From Macrococcoides goetzii (lineage in GTDB: Bacteria; Bacillota; Bacilli; Staphylococcales; Staphylococcaceae): 64,000 nt of DNA. The stretch is from the NCBI RefSeq assembly GCF_002742385.2, contig NZ_MJBI02000001.1, positions 186,001-250,000 of the forward strand, written 5' to 3'. A program made the position numbers and the translations under genes. The notes under the pieces are model-generated. The model worked only from the letters and a program-made list of their open reading frames with translations. It was not told the origin of the DNA and made no database searches. Each line of letters starts with the position of its first letter. Within the stretch, counting starts at the first letter, position 1. Shown piece after piece: positions 60,998-64,000 of the stretch.

Positions 60998-63187
60998 ATG
61001 AACAATGAATATCCATATACAAAAGATGATGTTCTTGAGATGACAAAAGCATACTTATCTGAAGAGGACTATCAATTCGTTGTTAAAAGCTATCAACTTG
61101 CCGAAAAAGCTCATACAGGTCAATTTAGAAAAAATGGTTTGCCATACATAATGCATCCTATTCAAGTAGCTGGAATATTAGCTGAGATGAAATTAGATGG
61201 GCCGACAATTGTTGCTGGATTCTTACACGATGTTGTGGAAGATACACCATATACGTATGAGGATTTAAAGGCAATGTTTAACGAAGAAGTTGCATATATT
61301 GTAGATGGCGTTACAAAGTTAGAAAAAGTAAAATATCGTTCAAAAGCAGAACAACAGGCAGAAAACCATCGTAAATTGTTTATTGCTATTGCAAAAGATG
61401 TGCGTGTTATCTTAGTTAAACTCGCTGATAGATTACATAACATGCGTACATTAAAAGCAATGCCTCACGAAAAACAAGTACGCATTGCAAAGGAAACATT
61501 AGAAATTTATGCACCACTTGCTCATCGTCTTGGGATCAATACGATTAAATGGGAGTTAGAAGATATTTCACTAAGATATATTGACAGTATTCAATATTTT
61601 AGAATCGTCCATTTAATGAAGAAGAAACGCAGTGAGCGAGAAGCATACATAGAAAATGCCATTGAAAATATTCGCAAAGAGATGGGAATTATGGGCATCC
61701 AGGGGGAAATCACCGGTCGCCCTAAACATATTTATAGCATCTATCGTAAGATGGTTAAACAAAAGAAACACTTCGATCAGATTTTTGATTTACTAGCGAT
61801 TCGTGTATTAGTGGACTCAATTAAAGATTGTTATGCAGTATTAGGATTAGTTCATACATTGTGGAAACCGATGCCGGGAAGATTCAAAGATTATATTGCG
61901 ATGCCTAAACCAAATATGTATCAGTCCCTTCATACAACAGTTGTCGGACCAAATGGTGATCCATTAGAAATACAGATAAGAACACATGAAATGCATGAAA
62001 TAGCAGAACATGGGGTAGCTGCACATTGGGCATATAAAGAAGGTAAAACATTAGTCAATCCAGATGAAGCGAAAAATTTAAGCAAGATGAGCTGGATGAA
62101 AGAAATTGAAGAAACAGATTCTACATCACCGGATGCTGAAGCATTTATGGAATCACTTAAGTATGATCTACAGTCGGATAAAGTATACGTATTTACGCCG
62201 GAAAGTGATGTTGTAGAATTGCCTATTGGTGCTGTTCCGATTGATTTCGCATATGCGGTACATAGTGAAGTCGGAAATAAAATGATCGGTGCGAAAGTAA
62301 ACGGTAAAATCGTTCCGATTGATTATGAACTTAAAACGGGTGACATCATTGAGATTAGAACTTCAAAACATTCTTATGGGCCAAGTCGGGACTGGTTGAA
62401 AATCTGTAAATCAGCTAGCGCTAAAAGTAAGATAAAAAGTTTCTTTAAGAAACAGGACCGTTCGAGTAATGTAGAAAAAGGAAAGTTCATGATTGAAGCA
62501 GAGTTAAAAGAGCAGCGTATCAATATAGATGATGTGATGATTGATGAAAATATTGCTGTAGTGATTGAAAAATACAATTTCACATCAATTGATGATGTAT
62601 ATGCTGCTGTTGGATTTGGTGGATTAACAGCATCAGCAGTAGTTAATAAATTAACTGAAAGACACCGTATCAAAGAAAAGGAACAAAAGTTAAATCAAGT
62701 ACAGGAAGTTAATAAAACGTTAAATGTTAAACGTGATATTCAGACAGAAACTGGTGTTTATGTTGAAGGCATGGACAATATGCTGATAAAATTATCAAAA
62801 TGTTGTAACCCTGTACCAGGAGATGACATCGTTGGTTATATCACAAAAGGTCACGGGGTAAAGGTCCATCGTACCGAATGCCCAAATGTCGTAAATGAAA
62901 CTGAACGTTTGATAGATGTTGAATGGGTAAAATCTTCAGAGAACAAGACTTATCAAGTAGACTTAGAAATCACAGCGTATGATCGACTTGGCTTATTAAA
63001 TGAAGTATTACAGGCAGTAAATGCTACGAAAACAACTTTAACACAAGTTTCTGGTAAAGCTGATATCGATAAAAATGCTAAGATAAATATAAGTATTATG
63101 GTGAAGAATGTCAGTGAACTGATGCGCGTTGTTGAAAAAATTAAGCAGTTGAGTGATATATACACAGTAACTAGGATATTAAATTGA
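60998..63187 (+). CDS. rel: Bifunctional (p)ppGpp synthetase/hydrolase Rel
   Basis: Rel makes and degrades the alarmone (p)ppGpp. The 729-residue product has the HD hydrolase domain ([25 protein letters not shown], about 72-78), the synthetase domain ([34 protein letters not shown]), a TGS domain ([31 protein letters not shown]), a zinc-finger or CC motif ([30 protein letters not shown]) and a C-terminal ACT domain. Both catalytic halves look intact. The start follows AAGAGGTGG. dtd is immediately downstream. Confidence 0.96.
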   Translation: MNNEYPYTKDDVLEMTKAYLSEEDYQFVVKSYQLAEKAHTGQFRKNGLPYIMHPIQVAGILAEMKLDGPTIVAGFLHDVVEDTPYTYEDLKAMFNEEVAYIVDGVTKLEKVKYRSKAEQQAENHRKLFIAIAKDVRVILVKLADRLHNMRTLKAMPHEKQVRIAKETLEIYAPLAHRLGINTIKWELEDISLRYIDSIQYFRIVHLMKKKRSEREAYIENAIENIRKEMGIMGIQGEITGRPKHIYSIYRKMVKQKKHFDQIFDLLAIRVLVDSIKDCYAVLGLVHTLWKPMPGRFKDYIAMPKPNMYQSLHTTVVGPNGDPLEIQIRTHEMHEIAEHGVAAHWAYKEGKTLVNPDEAKNLSKMSWMKEIEETDSTSPDAEAFMESLKYDLQSDKVYVFTPESDVVELPIGAVPIDFAYAVHSEVGNKMIGAKVNGKIVPIDYELKTGDIIEIRTSKHSYGPSRDWLKICKSASAKSKIKSFFKKQDRSSNVEKGKFMIEAELKEQRINIDDVMIDENIAVVIEKYNFTSIDDVYAAVGFGGLTASAVVNKLTERHRIKEKEQKLNQVQEVNKTLNVKRDIQTETGVYVEGMDNMLIKLSKCCNPVPGDDIVGYITKGHGVKVHRTECPNVVNETERLIDVEWVKSSENKTYQVDLEITAYDRLGLLNEVLQAVNATKTTLTQVSGKADIDKNAKINISIMVKNVSELMRVVEKIKQLSDIYTVTRILN

Positions 63188-63197
63188 GGTGTCAAAC

Positions 63198-63650
63198 ATG
63201 CGTGTAGTATTACAAAAAGTAAAACAAGCTTCTGTCACTGCAGGAGATTATTTTCAATCGATTGATCAAGGTTACTGTTTGTTGGTTGGAATAGGACAAA
63301 ATACGACAGAAGAAGATTTAAATGCTGTTGCAAAGAAAATTGTCAATACCCGTATTTTTGAAGATGAACATGGAAAGATGAATTTATCGATTAATGACGT
63401 TGGTGGCAAGATTTTATCGATATCACAATTTACTTTATATGCAAATGTCAAAAAAGGTAATCGCCCAAGTTTTACAGATGCCAAGTCGCCTGAAATAGCT
63501 AAAGAGATGTATGAAAAATTTAATGACATATTAAGAGGACATCAACTTGAAGTTTTCCCTGGTGTATTTGGTGAAATGATGGATATATCTTTAATTAATG
63601 ATGGTCCTGTAACGATTTTATTTGAGAGCGTTGAGGGGAAGATACAATGA
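63198..63650 (+). CDS. dtd: D-aminoacyl-tRNA deacylase
   Basis: Dtd hydrolyses D-amino acids from tRNA. The 150-residue product has the family signatures SISQFTLYA (about 77-85) and the Gly-cisPro motif in NDGPVTILFES (about 133-143). I start at ATG 63198, eight bases after the GAGG that overlaps the rel stop; the GTG at 63189 lies within that site. It overlaps lytH by four bases (ATGA). Confidence 0.95.
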   Translation: MRVVLQKVKQASVTAGDYFQSIDQGYCLLVGIGQNTTEEDLNAVAKKIVNTRIFEDEHGKMNLSINDVGGKILSISQFTLYANVKKGNRPSFTDAKSPEIAKEMYEKFNDILRGHQLEVFPGVFGEMMDISLINDGPVTILFESVEGKIQ

Positions 63651-64000
63651 AGAAGATTGATTTAAGACCTATCCAACGTTCAAGAGTTTTAAGACTAGTG
63701 ATTTTAGCGCTAGTCACTATATTACTGATCGTCTTATTATTTTGGTTGTTTACGAAGCAAAATAATAAACCGACAACATTATCGATGATAGAAGATGGTG
63801 CCCTTCGCACTGGTCCACAAGCGTTTTATCCTATTATTTTTGATGTGAAGAAGGGCGACCATTTTGATATTATAAAGCATACCGGTAAATGGTATTACGT
63901 CGATAATGGGGAGAAAAAGGGATGGATTGCTGGGTGGCACACAAATCTCAATATAAAAAAAGATAAGATTGCTGGTGCTAATCCATTTAAAGGGAAAGTC
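63647..64000 (+). CDS. lytH: N-acetylmuramoyl-L-alanine amidase LytH, 5' part
   Basis: The frame stays open to the window end, giving 118 codons. The product begins MKKIDLRPIQRSRVLRL, has one membrane helix (about 16-36) and then an SH3-like domain with LSMIEDGALRTGPQAFYPI and KGDHFDIIKHTGKWYYV...KKGWIAGWHTNLNI, closely resembling the N-terminal half of S. aureus LytH. The amidase catalytic domain lies beyond the right edge. ATG 63647 overlaps the dtd stop, as expected in rel-dtd-lytH. LytH trims uncrosslinked wall glycans at the membrane. Confidence 0.88.
   Translation, partial: MKKIDLRPIQRSRVLRLVILALVTILLIVLLFWLFTKQNNKPTTLSMIEDGALRTGPQAFYPIIFDVKKGDHFDIIKHTGKWYYVDNGEKKGWIAGWHTNLNIKKDKIAGANPFKGKV

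Overview
The window is chromosomal DNA from a low-GC Gram-positive bacterium of the family Staphylococcaceae. Gene content and protein sequences fit Macrococcus (Macrococcoides) better than Staphylococcus: nearly all core genes are close relatives of S. aureus genes, but several accessory genes sit between them and the order is rearranged. I infer the genus from recalled protein similarity and gene order; no search was run. I see no phage, insertion sequence, CRISPR array or plasmid region. Almost everything is on the + strand; the exceptions are rnhC with a small downstream ORF and a sirtuin gene.

Layout. 1-0.8 kb: end of a Zn-ribbon/HTH gene and an array of five 61-bp hairpin repeats. 0.8-15.1 kb: rnhC (-), zapA, cvpA-like, polX, mutS2, a 32-codon membrane ORF, trxA, uvrC, sdhCAB, marR-like, murI, rdgB and a YfcE-type phosphoesterase. 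15.1-18.9 kb: a junction with tRNA-Arg(TCT), a lipoprotein, a sirtuin, a Nudix protein and a helical-repeat protein. 18.9-28.6 kb: tig, clpX, engB and the complete hemAXCDBL cluster from glutamyl-tRNA to uroporphyrinogen III precursors. 28.8-38.2 kb: a Thr/Glu-rich membrane protein, an AbrB-type membrane protein, a T-box-controlled valS with folC, a YfcC-type transporter, comC, radC and a small MGLDMY-type protein. 38.2-42.5 kb: a leader-peptide/attenuator region followed by a heterodimeric ABC exporter (bmrC/bmrD-like) and a GNAT acetyltransferase. 42.5-45.6 kb: a membrane-anchored protein, a NagZ-like lipoprotein and mreCD. 45.6-55.6 kb: L21 leader, rplU-prp-rpmA, a Spo0B-like gene, obgE, an ACT-domain gene, ruvAB, queA, tgt, yajC and secDF. 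55.7-64 kb: an enolase-superfamily epimerase with an M20 amidohydrolase, then recJ, apt, rel, dtd and the 5' part of lytH.

How the genes work together. The window combines DNA repair (mutS2, uvrC, polX, ruvAB, recJ, radC), heme synthesis, succinate oxidation, cell-shape and wall functions (mreCD, murI, nagZ-like, lytH), queuosine tRNA modification (queA, tgt), protein export (yajC, secDF), protein folding and turnover (tig, clpX), and the stringent response (rel, apt).

The most interesting region is 38.2-38.5 kb. A promoter is followed by a strongly initiated 27-codon ORF whose Shine-Dalgarno sequence has a perfect 12-nt complement inside the same ORF. Its stop codon lies in the 5' arm of a terminator, and a second terminator follows before the ABC exporter genes. 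This has the architecture of a ribosome-sensing, antibiotic-inducible attenuator, analogous to bmrB-bmrCD of Bacillus subtilis but with an unrelated-looking, shorter peptide. Other points of note are the hairpin array at the left end, a Fur-like box upstream of sdhCAB, a large structured spacer between sdhB and the marR-like gene, a probable inversion breakpoint around 15-19 kb, and a comC gene whose start looks shifted by one base.
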